Shown here one piece after another: positions 10,546 through 22,981 of a stretch of 64,000 bases of DNA. The notes beneath the pieces are model-generated. The model did not search any database and was not told the origin of the DNA. It worked only from the letters and a program-made list of their open reading frames with translations. A program made the position numbers and the translations under genes. Each line of letters opens with the position of its first letter. Position 1 is the stretch's first letter. The DNA lies in the NCBI GenBank assembly GCA_030762935.1, contig CM060881.1:101292001-101356000 (forward strand), written 5' to 3'. Source of the DNA: Hymenopus coronatus (taxonomy: Eukaryota > Arthropoda > Insecta > Mantodea > Hymenopodidae).

Positions 10546-11506
10546 AAGTGACTCCGTTCTTCGACTTCGGCTGATTGCTGGGATGAGGATCGCCTCTATA
10601 TGGAGCGGGATCCCAGGTCTGCTGTCCCACTGCGAGGTACCTCAATCTAGGAACTAAGGACCCTATCATTGCTCTGCCGTCGCTCCTGCCTCCGGCCGCC
10701 TCTCATCTCCTCCCTTCCTCTCGGTGGTGCCCCCTGGAGCATTCTCTATATATCATTCCGAGCACCTTACTTGGTAAGTCCCTACCTACACTTAATTATA
10801 AGCGGCACTTCATTACAAGTTTTAACTCCTAATAACACACACTTTTATTGTTGTAGTTGGTTACAGCTTCTACTATATTCTGTACGACAGGAGGTTTTGC
10901 TCTTTGCACAGCCCAAATTAATGTGCAAACTTTTTTTTTTCCTTTTTTCTCTTTTTTCCGTTAGGGAGCAGGAACTTTATTTATTTTGGGAGAAGCTCTA
11001 CATCACAAGAGGCAATCAGAAAGAGGAAGAATGCTAGGATCCATCTAGGGTCATTCAGGATCGATATAGGAACAATAAAGATGCTCATAACTTGTATATC
11101 AAGTTTAAAGTAGGCGATTTTGTTATGGCGAATCATCCGCCACCGCTCTGCATACAAAAAAAACTGCGTATAGTTGGAACCACACAATCATCTGGCGAGT
11201 CTACGGTACTAAGCCAAGTAAGTATAGGTACCTATTACTATCCAAATAAGAGCTCTCCACAATGCAGGACGTGTCCAGGGAAAATTCAGGTGCACATTAT
11301 CTGTCGCTGAAGGATGCTAGGTGTCACTAGCCCACCCACGACATCTGTTTCAGTGAATATTAGAATAAATTATAAATTTTGTTTATCTAGAATTTAAAAT
11401 ACGGTATTTTGATTATTGTGTCATAAACATTAAAACAGCTTTATGGTTTCTATTGCCTTGCCTTCTCTTCGAATAGAAGCAATGCTATTCCATTAGCATG
11501 TCCATA
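10546..11506. other. Unclassified; weak, unproven frame
   Basis: Contains a 122-codon frame at 10669-11037, which is low-complexity and pyrimidine-rich and looks like chance. A 72-codon frame at 11092-11310 has a 'FKVGDFVMANHPP' stretch that faintly recalls the C-terminus of Gypsy integrases. I cannot support it further. Confidence 0.3.
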
Positions 11507-11995
11507 TCAACCCCATACCTGATCATTCCAAAAGTCGATGTTCAAGCTAATCCGGGGCTTGGCACATTGTACAAGCGGGAAGAAGGGCAGATGATGTCTT
11601 TGTAATTTATCTGCAGTTGTTAGACTTTCATTGACAAGCTCATATGCCACCGAGACCCATTCCGTGTTGACATCTGGTATAGCAAATTCACCCCAAATTT
11701 GCTCCCAGGGCAACTGCGGATACTTAACCTGTGCATGTGGAGTAGTGAGTTCCCTCCGTTGAAGAGAGGTATAGAGTTCCTTAGCCGTCCGAAAACGGCC
11801 ATTAGCCACCTCTGCTGGTGGAGCTCACGTAACATTCTAGGTATCTTATGGTGTTCTCTCCGCTCCCAAAATAACTGATAACGCCGTTGCAACAGCACCT
11901 CTTCACTATCCAGTGCTTGAAGAACCATTTTTAACAAAAGTGCTTTGCATTGCATTACCACATCCAACAACCCCCAGCCACGCTGGCTCTAACTT
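11507..11995 (-). pseudogene. LINE ORF2 C-terminal (post-RT) relic
   Basis: Two overlapping minus frames read continuously across a frameshift near 11800. The upstream one begins 'SQRGWGLLDVVMQCKALLLK', which resembles the 'GGLGL(I/V)DVxxKCxALxLK' motif downstream of the reverse transcriptase in many non-LTR retrotransposons. The downstream one holds 'PWEQIWGEF' and 'SVAYELVNESLTTADKLQRH', which fits the zf-RVT-type region ('..W..vh..lpT..rLhr') in place of an intact Cys/His cluster. About 160 codons remain. No RT motifs are present, so it is a 3' fragment typical of 5'-truncated LINE copies. The clade is not resolved. Confidence 0.6.
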
Positions 11996-12998
11996 TGATC
12001 GTATATCTAGTTTGAACCTACATAGCGTAAGGTAATGAAAGCGTAACTTGTGTGAAAGCAGTTATCACTTGTAGCAGCTTGACTTTAAATAATTAATTAT
12101 CCACTTTACAACTACTTACTTCCTCATATAACAATCATGCTACTTCCTGATACATTTGGAATTATAAACTTAAAAATATTTCGAGTTGTGATAGAAATAA
12201 AGGAGGACATTTGTCTCCACTACGCTTAAAAGTATAATTTGTCCGAATCGGCATGACATATCACTGGGAATGTGTTTCTTAATGTCGTCCAGTTTACTCG
12301 AAAGCAGTGGAATTGCTTCACCTAACTACGTCTAGGCAGCTCAAATCAGGCATCTGACGAAGGCTCAGTCTCTCTCTTCACAATTTATATACATTCTTGA
12401 AGTAAATACACATATAGCAATCTTACTCCCTTATTAAATTTGATATAAACTTATGAAACCCAAATGAAACCTCAACTATATAACACATTTCGTAGCTCAT
12501 TTTTGATAATTTATACATCACAATCTTTGTTGAGGGGAATGCACCCTAATGGTAACCTTACTCCTCCTACTCCAATACTCACAGTGAAGCGTAAAATTGG
12601 AGAATAATCCCTCTCCGCTGTTACAAATAAAACACTTTGGCATAATCTTCTGAGTTACCGACAAATAGGTAAACTATCCCTTTTGACCATAACGCTTGGT
12701 TGGAAATTCGCTTGCATTACTTGATACCAAATAATCTACACATGATATATAATCTCAGTTAAAAGTACACCCCATCCCTAAAACTTTAACAATTAATCAT
12801 AAAGTAATATTCTCTACAAATGAGTAGCTAATATTGCAATACAGAAATAATCAGTCATCGTGGGTCACTTTCCCAAAGTTTAAACACATGACTCCTAGAA
12901 TGGAAATGCACTTTGATACAAGGTGATTGAAAGTGTCACTGCTTGTAAAATCTCAAAACCATAACGATATACAATTACATACTTTTGATAAAAAAATA
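11996..12998. other. No gene recognised
   Basis: AT-rich sequence without a long frame or recognised repeat. Confidence 0.5.
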
Positions 12999-13200
12999 CG
13001 CAATCAGACTACCTCCATGGTTGAGTAATCAGAGAGCTGACTTCACATCCAGAGGTCTTGGGTTGGATTCCCGACCGGGGTGGGGAATTTTTCTTCAACC
13101 AGAATTATTCCATATCCCCCACAGAGTCTGGGAGTATGAATGTGAGAGTGAATGTGCGTGTGCTTAGTTATATAAAATGATTAACCTAATGTTCTAAATC
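12999..13200 (+). repeat. tRNA-derived SINE, family F, copy 1
   Basis: The head has an A-box-like CATGGTTGAGTAAT and a B-box-like GGGTTGGATTCCC, followed by GACCGGGGTGGGGAATTTTT. A shorter copy with the same B-box region and GGAATTTTTCACC lies at 22872-22981 with a poly-A tail. The frame at 12985-13167 is chance. Confidence 0.65.
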
Positions 13201-14963
13201 TACAGTAATACGAGTTATTTCACAAGTCAAGGCCCCCGATACGACCACTTAACATTCCAAAATCGAAATAACCGCCATTAAAACAGACCATGTTCGTAAT
13301 GAGGAAAGTATAGCCGCTCTAACAGCCACAGTTGATTATTCTGGAGAATTATTGAAACAACAAGCGACTACTCGAAACACAATGTAGTAATTCACTTTCG
13401 TATTCGAAAATTTAAATATTAAGATGAGTGCACGCTAAGGCTCGACTCAATTTTTAAAAATATAATAATGTCTTGAATATTGGATAACTAAGGTCTATTA
13501 TGTTACTTTTTGGTTTTCTTAAATGGGACAAATTTGCTTTATTAAAACCAGGGGTTCCGAATACGGCCAGTTCAAATTATTTTACTTGAGATGCAGAACA
13601 GAGGTAATTATGAGAATAATTACAAGGTTTTAAACAAAAATGTGTCTCATTATACAAAAGAAATGACATGTGAAAAATCAGTAATAACAAATTTACTTAT
13701 ATGTACACATCCAAAAATTAATAAAAGAATGACACAAATGTTAACATAAGCGATGTTACATTCTGGACATTGAAAATGAACAATCTTATCTTTCATAAAG
13801 TTGATGAAGATATTTGTGACAACTTTTGTACTCTTTGTATATATACCTCTGGTCCTTAAGGTCTATTTATACTCTCTTGAATTTTACGAATAGAAACCAT
13901 AAATATGACATTATCATAAAACTTTTTATACAGTATGAAAGTGTACTTATTACAATTTAACACTACATAATTTACAACATATTTTATTGAAGAATACATG
14001 GCGCCAAAAATGACAATATAGTTGGTAATTGCCTGAGTAAGCTAAATCGGGTGCATCCACATAACTTGTTTCTTCTGTTTTCACACATACTGGGAAGGAA
14101 ATAATGGTTGATATGTTCCAAGGGTCAACAGAGCACTCCAATCAAGGAGATGCTGCGATCTATCAATATTATGCAGATGTTTTTCAAAAAACATTAGTTG
14201 GCCTTGTTGGTCTACATGGCCTTATTTGGTTTATATACCTTCCTAGATATATTGTCTGGAACTCTTAGCAGAGGAAGAAGGAGTAATGGTCAGGTGGCTC
14301 AATGCCAACACTTATTTCACAAAAAAGCATGTCCGAGTTATGGAAAAGAACAAGTCACACGTAATCAGCCAGATTACAGGCATAACCTCCAACAGACATC
14401 CCGGAGACACATACTCCAGCCAAGAACTAGTCCGTCTTGCGGAACACTGCCCACTCTTTCTTTCTACTTGAAGCTCCGTCAGTCATCATACATCACCTGC
14501 CAAAACCTCACGCAAGCTTGAAGACCTTGCACTAACTTAAAAGCTAAATGATAGCGCCCCGTTGTGTTATCGCAACCTTGCACGTTGTCACACATCATTT
14601 GGGGGGTTGATATAATAACACTTGGATTCGGTGCCAAGTTCCCTCCATGCGTATCCTATTTCTATTCCTATGCTAGCTTCATGGGAATGCGTCTAGTCTA
14701 AGGTCAGAGTATGTCTTTTCTGAGACACAAAACTCAGTGTCAAGCAACCGCCTTCAGCCCTTTATTAAATCAAAACCAATTGAAACAAGCTTGTTGAATA
14801 CTTATATTTCTTATTAACAGTTTTAGCATCGCGCAACACAGATTTTACTTTGGTCTCTTAATATTTTGCGCTCGTGCGAAAGTAACCGACAGGTCGTGCC
14901 TTTATATAGCTTTCTGGATATTTGCAGAGTGTATCACCTAGGAACTACATAGTGCGTCAATTA
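13201..14963. other. No gene recognised
   Basis: Mostly AT-rich. Between 14198 and 14521 two overlapping plus frames (107 and 61 codons) sit in a less AT-rich patch, but neither matches a family I know. Confidence 0.4.
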
Positions 14964-16244
14964 CAGTGGCTGTCCCATAAGTACCCGACCTGCCGTGTAG
15001 ATAGCGGTTGTTATTTCAAACAACAATGGTAAAAAGTAACAACTTTAGAAACTTTAAATTTGAAGTTTGACGATTTTACATTGCTTAGCATTTGTTTGGT
15101 AGCCATTATTAGTGAATATTCTCAGCGAATTTGTAAACATGAAAAAACTGGTCATCGTTATGTGATACAACATTTTCATTTGAAAGGTCTTAGTCCAACT
15201 AATATTAAGGCTGAGCTAAATTCTACTTTGGGGGAGTCTGCTCCTTCGTTTACAACAGTGACATGTTGGGTGGCAGAGTTTATATGCGGCCGTACGAGCT
15301 GCCAAGACGAACATAGCAGTGGTCGACCAAATGAGATTACCAGTCCATAAATTATAAAGAATATCTACAAAATTGTATTAGATGACCGTCGACTGAAGTG
15401 CACGAGCTAGCAGACATTACAGGCATTTCAAAAAGTTCTGTACATCGCAACTTACTGAAAATTTGGATATGAGAAAGTTGTGTACAAGGTGGGTGCCACG
15501 TTTGCTCACAATAGAACAGAAACAGCTACGTGAGGATGGTTCAGTCAAGTTTGGCAATGTTTCGGAGCAATAAAGCTGAGTTTTTGTGTCGGCGCATAGC
15601 AATGGATGAAACCTGGGCCCATTACTTCACACCTGAGGCGAAGAAACAATAAAAACAGCGGATTGGAATGGAAGAATCGCTCCAAAGAAGGCGAAGGCAG
15701 TTCCATCTGCAGGCAAGGTTATGGTGTCAGTTTTCTGGGACGCACGTAGGATAATTTTCATTGATTATCTCAAAAAAGGAAAAGTAATCAATGGCGAATA
15801 TTATGCCAACTTGTTACAACGATTGAGTGATGCAATCGAGCAAAAACGTCCGCATTAAGCGAAAAAGAAAGTGTTTCTTCAAGACCATGCAGCAGTTCAC
15901 ACGGCCATTATCACCACGGCCAAAATCAATGAGTAAAATAATGGAATTGTTTCCTCATGTGCCCTATTCGCCTGATTTTAGCTCCCTCTGATTATTTTCT
16001 GTTTCCAAACTTAAAGAAATGGCATGGTGATAGAAGCTTTGCCAACAATGAAGAGGTGGAGTCTGCAGTTGATGACTATTTTGCAGACCTCAGTAGTTCA
16101 CCCTATAAACAAGGTAGCGAAGCTATTGGACATCGCTGGGAAAAGTATACCGAGCCGAAAATAGACTGTGTAGAGAAATACATGTTTTTCCCCCGAATGT
16201 TTGTGCTTTCATTGTTAGGTCGGGTAGTTTTGGCACAGCCCTCG
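14964..16244 (+). mobile_element. Full-length mariner, DD34D type, 1281 bp
   Basis: TA dinucleotides at 14962-14963 and 16245-16246 flank terminal inverted repeats of about 28 bp. The left begins CAGTGGCTGTCCCATAAGTA; the reverse complement of the right begins CGAGGGCTGTGCCAAAACTA; both continue CCCGACCT. The length fits the mariner norm of about 1.3 kb. The internal transposase is broken, so this copy could move only with a transposase supplied in trans. Confidence 0.9.
15060..16200 (+). pseudogene. mariner transposase, broken
   Basis: Recognisable from end to end despite stops and shifts. The N-terminal helix-turn-helix region (15130-15350) reads 'GHRYVIQHFHLKGLSPTNIK' and 'EHSSGRPNEITSP', then meets a stop. 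The catalytic triad is traceable: Asp at 15605 in 'MDETW', Asp at 15883 in 'QDHAAVHT', and Asp at 15990 in 'LAPSDYFLF'. These spacings fit DD34D once indels are allowed. The C-terminus 'NNEEVESAVDDYF' to 'CVEK' ends near 16180. At least three frame changes and several stops are present. The enzyme would act in the nucleus, binding the terminal repeats and cutting at TA. Confidence 0.9.
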
Positions 16245-16246
16245 TA

Positions 16247-17699
16247 TATACGACATAAATCTGACACCTTTATGCTGACATTTAGTTTCCTAGATGAGGA
16301 TACAGTTTCCAAACTATTTTATTTCCAAAAGCCGCATATATTTATAATATAATTAAATAGCAAAGATGAATAATTAACTAAGATAAAGACCAAACATACA
16401 AAGCCACTGGCTTCCAGTAATTACAAACTACATTATAGCTATTGATATCCAGTAACTTCTTAATCATCCACAATTTTAAAATCTCATTTTTATCTTTTGT
16501 ATTTTAAAAGGAATCACTAATATGTTCTACCACTTAATATTAAAAATTAAAACAGTATCCAAAATTAAATAAATAAATAATATTACAATTTCCTCAACAT
16601 AAGTACACATTACATTTCAAAAAAGTTCAAAACTTAATTTTAAAAATATTACCGACTTTAAAAAAATTTTAAAAATTTAAAACGTATAATGCTTTTAACA
16701 AGTAAAATCACATTATTTTATTTAAACTTCTTAATTTCCATAACTAACACTTTCTGTTCCTTTTCTGAAAACTAAAATATTCAAAACTTAAATTGACGCT
16801 CCATTATTTCATTATTTATTACATTCTACGCTATCAACAACATTCTATATGCAGATTACATTACGTTTCTTTTCATTAATACAGTATTACAGTCGCTTAA
16901 ATCTACAACAGAAAATACATTAATGCAACTGATATTTGGTTCAGAGTCAATGGACTGTTACTAAATGAGAATAAAACACAGAATATGCTATTTAATTTCA
17001 GAGAGGCCCTTATGTGTAACTTTTAGATGAAGTAATAGATAATAAATTAGGATGGGTACCACGTTATTACTTACACAACGCCCAAACTTTACAGAGTTAT
17101 TCTTTTGATTAAAAGCATGAAAGACCAATACCTGAAACTTATATTAAATCAGCCTATTTTACGTTTTTCCGAAGCATAATTACATATGAAAATTTATCTG
17201 GAGAAACAACTTGCATTACCGATATACTTTTATTGCAAAAAAAAAAAAAAATGAAGCACCAAGCTCGCACACTGCAAGCCTTTATTTATTAATTAAAAGT
17301 AATGACTGAAATAAATTTATACATCTATATTACTGTATATGAAAAGTCACTTACTTGAATTCCAAGATAGACAAGAAGAATATAATTATAACTCTGGAAG
17401 TGTCAACAAATTAAAATAACATAACACAGGTTAACCACATCTTTGAAGAGTTTCGAAGTATTAGGTATAAAACTTTATAATAATTTACTCTTAGACATAA
17501 AACAGTCTATAAGAATAAGTTGTATGAATGGTTAGTTGCTACATCTTATTACTCAGAGCAGGAATATTTTCAAATATAATGTAACTCAATAGAGTACTTT
17601 GTAAATTTACTCTTCAGACATTTTTTATTATCTTTTGTATTATATATTTACTATTACTGTGTTCAGTCACTTAAATATTTAGTATTTTGTGTGACTAAG
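16247..17699. other. AT-rich, no gene recognised
   Basis: Very AT-rich, with a short poly-A run near 17238. No open frame, RNA or recognised repeat. Confidence 0.55.
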
Positions 17700-19884
17700 A
17701 AATGGTTAAGCAATTTTATTTATGTATATATGCTCATAATATATACTATACTATATATACTACCTGTCTGACGAAAGATTGCAGTTTTATGGGAGGTCGC
17801 TGGTGTAGAATAACACGGTTTAGAGTGGTCAGAGAAGGCGGGAATATAGCGCGGTACAGTCTGACCATCAACATCGGTACAGCGTAAGTAAATGGGAATA
17901 AACTAAACGATCCATAACAGGTTAAAATTATTTATCACTAATGAATATAAATGTTCTACTTTGTGAGCGTCTGACTACGCGCGGCGATGTTTACATTTTG
18001 ACTTGATTCGACCCCGGCCACTGCAAGAGATTCAACTGCTGCATTTCAGTATTGCCGTGCTGTACAGGCATACACCGGGAATGGTGACGTAATACAGATT
18101 CAGCTTCCACTCATTTTTCAGATGGGTAATACTATGCTTTTCAAGTGGGAAGAGTTCTACTCTGCAGCGAATGAGATGCGTTATCGTGCTCTGGGTTACC
18201 AGGTCGCTCTTTTCATATTTCCCTCTCACTCGTACGCTGAGCATGCAGATCTGGCCGGCAACATAATGTTTATTCATGTGTATTATGAAAACTATTTGAG
18301 CTAAAAATCTGTGGTTTTTACGGTTCTGCTGCTAAGATCACTCCCCATCTTCCTCGTGAATTATGTTTTGCAATTTCGAATATGTTGTCTTAGCGCAAAT
18401 AGTATTTGTGAGAAACGGAATCACTTGCGCGTTACTCCCCAGTTAAGCGGGAATGCAATATGTCAACACAGCAGCACTCCGATTGGCTGCCGGCCAGGTG
18501 GCGCTCAAGGACAAACCTCATCCCATTTGAAAGTCAAATTCTCTTATTTCTAAATACAATTTTTTATTTTATATTTGAGAAGATTGGATTTGAAAACTAT
18601 GTAATTCATAACGTTGCTGAACAGCTCAATGACTATAGCATTATTGTTATTATAATTGTGTATTATATTGTTTTTACTTTATATCAATTACAATTTTTAC
18701 ATTGTACTATTACATGGCAGTGCTGCCACCGGGCCCTAACCATTAAGTAAAATAATCTCTTTTCCAGTAGTTTTAACTAAGAGAACGAAGTAAAAATACC
18801 CTTTAGAGAGGACGGCATATGTGCTCTTAGAAGGAATCTTATTTCTGTGGTAATAGATGGGCATATAGTGGAATAAAGTGAACAACACTTTTGACACGCT
18901 GTGTGCAGCTAAACAACGTATTTACATGCAGTCTGGTTGCCTGCAGGTTCTCTGTGGCTGTTGGCAGTACCGCATTCCCGAAAGCACCGACCGCAGGCTG
19001 GGTAAAGGGAATAAACATGAGATGTAAAATTCACACGTTATCCATTGGTTATCCGTACAATACAGACTGTTCCTGCTGCTTGAATATCTTTCTAGTCACT
19101 GTTGCAAAGCTAATTTTAGTAGGCATTGTAAGTTATATATATAATTGCTGAAAGAGTGGTTTTTACGTCCGTCATTGCATTCCAATAGGGCTTAATAATA
19201 TGTATGTATAATTTTTATAACAATATATTAATAAGCTTATAGATAGGCAATAGGCTTAATCATCCCTTTAAATTTTCTAATAATATTTGGCTATTATTAT
19301 TCTGCAACGACCTGTGTACTTGTCCAGGATTCAGATTTTGCATGTTGATGCTCTACTCTTGAGCTACCGTCATGATCATCTTATATTTTCGCCTACATAA
19401 CCATTATGCAACAAAATCCACTAAAAATCAATTATATTATATGACCGGAGCTAAAATGTCTATGGTATTGAGTGATTATTGTGCAATATCTCAAAGCTAC
19501 GGAGAAAACAATATAAATTTTGCAACTTCAACATTTAATGTATGTTCCAATGTTTCGTTATGGTAGAGAGCTGGCATGAAAAGCCAAATATTGACGTTTG
19601 AGTCGGTTTTACATCCACATTTTCAAATTTCATTCGATTTGCAATTATAATTACATGGTAGGTGAATATTAATACATATACTAAGAAGGCATTCATAGTT
19701 GCAATACTACAGCCATTAATCGCTATTACTTCAAAATAGGTTTATATCTGCTTTTGTAAGAAAGAAGTTTGAGAATAATAATATTTTTTCTGTTGAAATG
19801 AAAAAGTAATTAAATGACTTGGAATTATACAAAAAAAAATCATCTTACAATAACCTAATAAATCTAACTGATATAAAGGTATAC
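17700..19884. other. Unclassified; GC-richer patches, no gene proven
   Basis: Patches at about 17790-17890, 17975-18290 and 18420-18520 are less AT-rich. The minus frame at 18032-18277 (81 codons) and plus frames at 18311-18750 show no known domain. A GATTGGCTG (inverted CCAAT) at 18481 and an AGGTGGCGCT at 18496 sit together, but without a TATA box or a coding start I cannot call a promoter. Confidence 0.35.
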
Positions 19885-20725
19885 GCTTTTTACTTTCGCC
19901 ACACGTATTATGTACATAGTGTATAGAGAAGAAATTGCATTCCACCCAGATATTCGATACCGAGACGGAAATAGACGTTTTAGGTCCCCTGTATCCAAAA
20001 AAGTATTTTCAGCAAAAGGTGTGTCCGTGTGTCATCGTGTCCGTGAACACGAAAACGAAAAGTCGGTAAAATCTGAATTTGGTATTTAAGTTTATTATAT
20101 TGAAAAATCCCTCCACCCCAAACTAACCTTTACATGGAAAAAGTTTAGAAAATGTTGATTTTCTCAAAAATGGCCCAAACGATTTTGATTAAAATACCGC
20201 ATATTAAAGATATTTATAGACAAATAAGATGTATATATTGAATTTTCTGGGAAAAGCCTCTAAAGACCTCTTTATTCTGAATGAATTTTGCTGAATTTTT
20301 CGTAACTGGTAAACCATAAAAGGTAGGCAAAAACTTATTGCAAAAAAATTTAGGTCACATTAAAACACACAATATATATCATATTCGCTTTTTTTTTCGT
20401 TGAACTAACCATTTCTGAAATAGTCCTTGTTATTCGCTTCAGATTTAAAGTATTTAAACATTTGTTCACATGGAAAGCTATAAACTCCTGGCACTGCATA
20501 GAAACGGATTTCATCCACATGGCAACCGGCTTTTAAAAAATTTGACTATGGTATTAACCTTGTGCATTCCTTAATTTTCCATTTACTTACAAGAAAGCAA
20601 GTAATTAAGACAATTTATGCTAATATTTATCTCGATTATCATACAGTAGATAGAAAAATATGCCTTTTAACAATACTTTTTATAGCGATGTAGAGAAAGT
20701 CATGTGAATAGAACACATAAGATTT
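19885..20725 (-). repeat. Family A repeat, near full length
   Basis: Read on the minus strand, it begins beyond ACTTTCTCTA (TAGAGAAAGT at about 20691-20700) with the CATGTGAATAGAACACAT flank. It runs through all family blocks and ends near GTGTATAGAGAAGAAATTGC and a decayed ACTTTCGCCACACG. It is one of the most complete copies, about 840 bp. The (AC)n is reduced to GTGTCCGTGTGTCATCGTGT. Confidence 0.85.
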
Positions 20726-20789
20726 TTTTATATTCCCATGCAAATTTCATAGACAAAATGTTATTTATTCATTTTAAAAGCCGCATAAA

Positions 20790-21704
20790 AAAATCTGATT
20801 AACCCTTTTTCTACATATTCAGAACAAACTATACTTACAAAAGCTTATTCTTCTATCTACTTCATGCCTATCAAGATAGTTTTATTATGATATCGTTTTC
20901 TTGTACATGAATAATAAGGAAATTAAATACCCTAATCGACAGTAAAATCTTCTGAAAGCTGACCGCATATGATGGTATGGAAATTTCGTTTTCTTTATTT
21001 TACCAGGGTGAAAAAATTAATAACGACTTTACGATTGACAAAAGTGTAAATATTGAAAAGTGTAAACTTACAACAATCAATATCTCGGAAATGGTTAGCT
21101 CTAAACAAACTTAAATTTGATTTACAGTTTTTTTTCTATATCATACTTACAGTTTACCAATTATATAAAAGTAATATGGAATGAAAAGGGTAAATGGTTG
21201 CTATATTTGCTAACGGGTTGACTACCTTTAGAAAATATAGCAATCATTTACTGCCAAACTTAGAATACAATTAGGCTGATACGTCCAGATACGTTTGCAC
21301 TAATTCTATCTGCATAGGCTGGTCTAATAAGGATCAAAATGTAGGTCTAATTTGTCATAGAATATTTTAAATGTGGTACTTTAATCATTTTTTGATAAAT
21401 CAAAAGATTCGAAAAATGTAATGGGCAGTTTGATCAGGGTGACTTTTATTGAAAATCTTCATTTCGCATCTTTGAAGGATGCTAAACTTAAATACAAAGT
21501 TTGGTTTTTAAAGAAGTTTAGGTTTATAGGTATGCTGTTCACACACACACACACACACATACACACACACACACACAAACAGGTAACCTTTATCCAAAAA
21601 TGTTTATTTTCGGATTCGGGGAACCCTAAAACTTTACTTTCCAGGTGAATCTCGGGATCAATTTTTTGGGTGGAATGAAATACTTTCCTTGGACATGTAC
21701 TATA
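20790..21704 (+). repeat. Family A repeat, near full length, opposite to its neighbour
   Basis: Family blocks run in plus order from AAATCTGATTAACCCTTTTT to GGTGGAATGAAATACTTTCC. About 170 bp at about 21195-21360 do not match the family and may be an insertion or heavy decay. An interrupted (AC)n tract lies at 21541-21580. The copy's last bases (ACGTAGAGAAACT) lie at about 21985-21998, beyond an inserted SINE. Confidence 0.8.
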
Positions 21705-21980
21705 TTTTTTTTTTGTTTTTTTGTTTTTTTTTTAAATACGGTACCGGAGTCTGATCGGGACTCCGGCAATGTATACCCTACTTTTATTTACCTTTTTTTC
21801 TTACCTTGTTTTTCTGTATTATTACTGGATTGCTGTTTTATTACTTTTACAACACACACATAAACACAAACCTATAACACCCATGCCCAAGGCGGGACTC
21901 AAACCCACGATCCCCAGCGCTACGAAGCACCAAAGCAGGACGCCTTGGCGAGCGCGGCCATGGGGACCGGCTGTTCAACG
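21705..21980 (-). repeat. tRNA-Leu-like SINE with A-rich tail, inserted in family A
   Basis: On the minus strand, a tRNA-like head with GGCCGCGCTCGCCAAGGCG (A-box region) and GGGTTTGAGTCCCGCC (B box) begins near 21965. A body follows, with a short hairpin (CCGGAGTCCCGATCAGACTC), ending in an A-rich tail at 21705-21733 (T-rich on plus). The long variable arm between the boxes recalls a tRNA-Leu-type head. It separates the final bases of the family A copy from the rest, so it inserted later. Confidence 0.7.
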
Positions 21981-21998
21981 TAGAGAAACTAAAAAGGC

Positions 21999-22702
21999 GG
22001 AAAATGTTAATTTAGTGGTTACGTTATATAAGAAAATATAATATTTTAGATATTCCAAGTATATAATATTTTACTCCCTTGAGGAGTTCAATGGTTTAGA
22101 TATTTTATCCCAAAATATGCCATTATGCGTAATAAGTCTGCGATATCATAACTAAAGAAAAAACACTGTAAATACAGGGAAATAACTTTTATTACATAAC
22201 GGTTTTGAGTCTAAATTCATTGGTTAATATGTGTGTAATATATTCACGCTAACCACACAAGGGTTTGAATCTGACAGGTGAAGAGTTTCATTTAATTTTA
22301 ATTTTGTATCCGTCAGTAACCGTGTAATAGCTCTGAGAGTTAAAAGTTATTCCCACTATAAAATAGAATTTACGTTCGGTTTAAGCATTTATATGAAAGG
22401 TATATAACACAAGCCTGTATTAACGATTAACATAAATCTATCTTACTACTTAGTAATTAAATAAAATGATTTAATTCGTGGAAATAATTTAGCAGCATTT
22501 ATATCGCACTTCTTATAATCTTGAGAGAATGAATGGAAATTCTGTCTCCTGCAATTAGAGATTGCTCTGAGAATAATGTTTTACTGTTAGTATATTCCAA
22601 AATTATTATTATAACAAAACGTTATAGTTTTAGATTCACTGAATGAAATAATGTGCTATAAATATGGTATAAAATGGATAAAATTGACAAACTAAATTGC
22701 AA
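21999..22702. other. No gene recognised
   Basis: AT-rich, without open frames or recognised repeats. Confidence 0.5.
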
Positions 22703-22871
22703 AATACTCTGATGTGTTTCATTCACATGACTTTCTCTATCAATTCTAACAAAAGTTTATTCTTTTCTAACAAGATGACCATTAGTAGAAATGTTTTTTT
22801 TTTTTACTTAACTCTTGTAATTACAAGGGTAATAAGGGGGTACACTATACTAAAGCACTAGCCAAACCTAG
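22703..22871 (+). repeat. Family A repeat, 5' end
   Basis: CTGATGTGTTTCATTCACAT, GACTTTCTCTATCAATTCT and AGGGTAATAAGGGGGTACAC are the family A 5' blocks. It is cut off at a SINE. Confidence 0.75.
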
Positions 22872-22981
22872 GCAGTAAATCTGTGGTCCACATTCGGGAG
22901 GTTCTAGGTTCAATTCCCGATCAATCTAGACGGAATTTTTCACCAAGGTAAATGCCGGATACCAAAAAAAAAAAAAAAAAA
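22872..22981 (+). repeat. tRNA-derived SINE, family F, copy 2 with poly-A
   Basis: B-box-like AGGTTCAATTCCCGATC, then GACGGAATTTTTCACC and a terminal run of about 19 A. It matches the SINE at 12999. Its poly-A abuts the first base of the next family A copy. Confidence 0.65.

Noticed and set aside
10669..11037. 122-codon frame
   Set aside because: It is pyrimidine-rich and low in complexity, with a poly-T tract, and has no recognisable domain.
11092..11310. Gypsy integrase C-terminus (FKVGDFVMANHPP)
   Set aside because: Only a short stretch is suggestive, and no neighbouring pol motif, primer-binding site or LTR was found.
12985..13167. 60-codon plus frame (SNQRADFTSRGLGLDSRPG)
   Set aside because: It is a translated SINE family F head, not a gene.
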